This document shows positions 6,781-7,674 of a DNA stretch of 7,674 bases, piece by piece. A model generated the notes under the pieces. It saw nothing but the letters and a program-made list of their open reading frames with translations, did not search any database and was not told the DNA's origin. Numbering within the stretch: position 1 is the first letter of the stretch; every line of letters begins with the position of its first letter. Origin of the DNA: an uncultured Pseudomonadota bacterium (GTDB lineage Bacteria; Pseudomonadota; Gammaproteobacteria; Burkholderiales; SG8-39); contig CAIPGJ010000663.1 in the NCBI GenBank assembly GCA_903864555.1, positions 1-7,674 on the forward strand, read 5' to 3'. Position numbers and translations under genes: made by a program.

Positions 6781-7674
6781 ATGTCGAATCACAGCAAATA
6801 CGGGGGCCTCAGGCGGGCGACCCTGTCGGGTGTGGCCCTGTCGGCGCTGGTCGTGATGCACCCGGGCATGGCACAGGAGTATCCCAACCGGCCCATCCGC
6901 ATCATCACCACCCCGGTGGCCAGCGGCGGCGATGTCGTGGCACGCGAGTTGTCGGCGGGCATGAGCGGTCCTCTGGGCCAGCCCATCGTGGTGGAGAACC
7001 GCGCGGCGCTGAACGCCATCGAATTCGTCGCCAAGGCGGTCCCTGACGGTTACACGCTGCTGGTGAACGGCAGCGTGATCTGGTTGCAGCCGCTGCTGCA
7101 AAAGAGCACGCCCTGGGACCCGGTGCGTGACTTTGCCCCGATCTCGCTGCTGGCGCGCTCGCCCAATGTACTGGTGGTGACGCCATCCATCGGCGTCAAC
7201 AACGTGCGTGAGTTGCTGGCGCTGGCGCGGGCCAAGCCGGGTGCGCTGAGCTATTTCTCGGCCGGGCCGGGGTCCACGTCACAGCTCGCCTCGGAGCTGT
7301 TCAAGTCCATGGGTGGCGGGCTCAATATCGTTGGTGTGGCCTACAAGGGCACCAGCCAGGGCATGATCGACCTCCTCGAAGGCCGCATCCACATGGGCTT
7401 CGTGGTCGGGGCCTCGGTGGCGGGCCAGGTGAAGTCAGGCAGGCTGAAGGCACTGGGCGTCACCAGTCGTCAGGTCACCGCACTGGCAGACGGCCTGCCC
7501 ACCATCTCCGATTCCGGGTTGCCCGGCTATGAGTCGGTGCTGTTGCTCGGCGCCTTTGCCCCGGCGAAAACCTCGCCAGCCCTCATCAACCGCCTGAACC
7601 GGGAAATGGTCAGGGTGCTGAACGAACCTGCGGCCAGGCAGAAGCTGTTCAATGCCGGTGCCGATGTCGTGGCC
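6781..7674 (+). CDS. Bug-family (TctC-like) periplasmic solute receptor, 3' end outside window
   Basis: Bug receptors capture carboxylates or other small solutes in the periplasm, in some cases for tripartite tricarboxylate transporters. The frame is open for 298 codons to the window edge; the family is usually about 320-330 residues, so around 30 are missing. ATG 6781 follows GGAGGAG by six bases. The N-terminus has Arg-Arg, a hydrophobic stretch (about residues 13-26) and a likely signal-peptidase site near GMA-QEYP. Mature-protein landmarks are YPNRPIRIIT, VAKAVPDGYTLLV, the region around FAPISLLARSPNVLVV, SYFSAGPGSTSQLASELF, VAYKGTSQGMIDLLEGRI and GRLKALGVTS. Both N-terminal ligand loops depart from the usual glycine-rich forms: SGGDVVAR where PGGGTDxxAR is typical, and ENRAALNAIEFVAKA where a PGAGGxxG loop is typical. 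Position after the catabolic genes suggests it serves their substrate. No membrane subunits are in view; orphan Bug genes are common in Burkholderiales. Confidence 0.93.
   Translation, partial: MSNHSKYGGLRRATLSGVALSALVVMHPGMAQEYPNRPIRIITTPVASGGDVVARELSAGMSGPLGQPIVVENRAALNAIEFVAKAVPDGYTLLVNGSVIWLQPLLQKSTPWDPVRDFAPISLLARSPNVLVVTPSIGVNNVRELLALARAKPGALSYFSAGPGSTSQLASELFKSMGGGLNIVGVAYKGTSQGMIDLLEGRIHMGFVVGASVAGQVKSGRLKALGVTSRQVTALADGLPTISDSGLPGYESVLLLGAFAPAKTSPALINRLNREMVRVLNEPAARQKLFNAGADVVA

Noticed and set aside
6656..6856. 66-codon frame starting at GTG 6656 after an AGGAGG run
   Set aside because: The start lies within the purine run itself with no proper spacing, it overlaps the start of the Bug gene in another frame, and the translation is Arg/Ser-rich without pattern.

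Overview
The window is GC-rich with a compact, strongly third-position-biased coding style. It carries a Bug-type periplasmic solute receptor, a LysR regulator and CoA-linked catabolic genes, a mix typical of a betaproteobacterium of the order Burkholderiales. That placement is an inference from gene content, since no rRNA or other marker is present. No mobile element, tRNA, rRNA or CRISPR array was seen.

Layout. The minus strand holds a thiolase running off the left edge (1-1092) and, upstream of it, a LysR-type regulator (1232-2155). A 274-bp divergent intergenic region (2156-2429) follows. It contains a perfect 13-bp T-N11-A palindrome inside a candidate lysR promoter. The plus strand then reads as one gene series: a CaiB/BaiF (type III) CoA-transferase (2430-3620), a double-hotdog MaoC-like hydratase/dehydratase (3692-4825), a long gene with one in-frame TGA (4887-6602), and a Bug solute receptor running off the right edge (6781-7674).

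The main result is the 4887-6602 gene. Conventional calling would break it at TGA 5208-5210 into a short ORF and a larger headless one. The frame is unchanged on both sides. The TGA sits in the motif Cys-Sec-Gly-Ser-Cys, and a 12-bp stem-loop with a G in the second position of its apical loop begins five bases after the TGA, as expected of a bacterial SECIS element. I read it as a 571-residue UGSC-family selenoprotein (Sec108) joined to a large C-terminal domain of unknown function.

Working model (inference): the Bug receptor captures an organic acid for import, the type III transferase makes its CoA thioester, the hotdog protein hydrates or dehydrates an acyl-CoA intermediate, the thiolase cleaves or condenses the product, and the selenoprotein performs an unidentified redox or reductive step. 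The divergent LysR would sense substrate or intermediate. The substrate cannot be read from the sequence.
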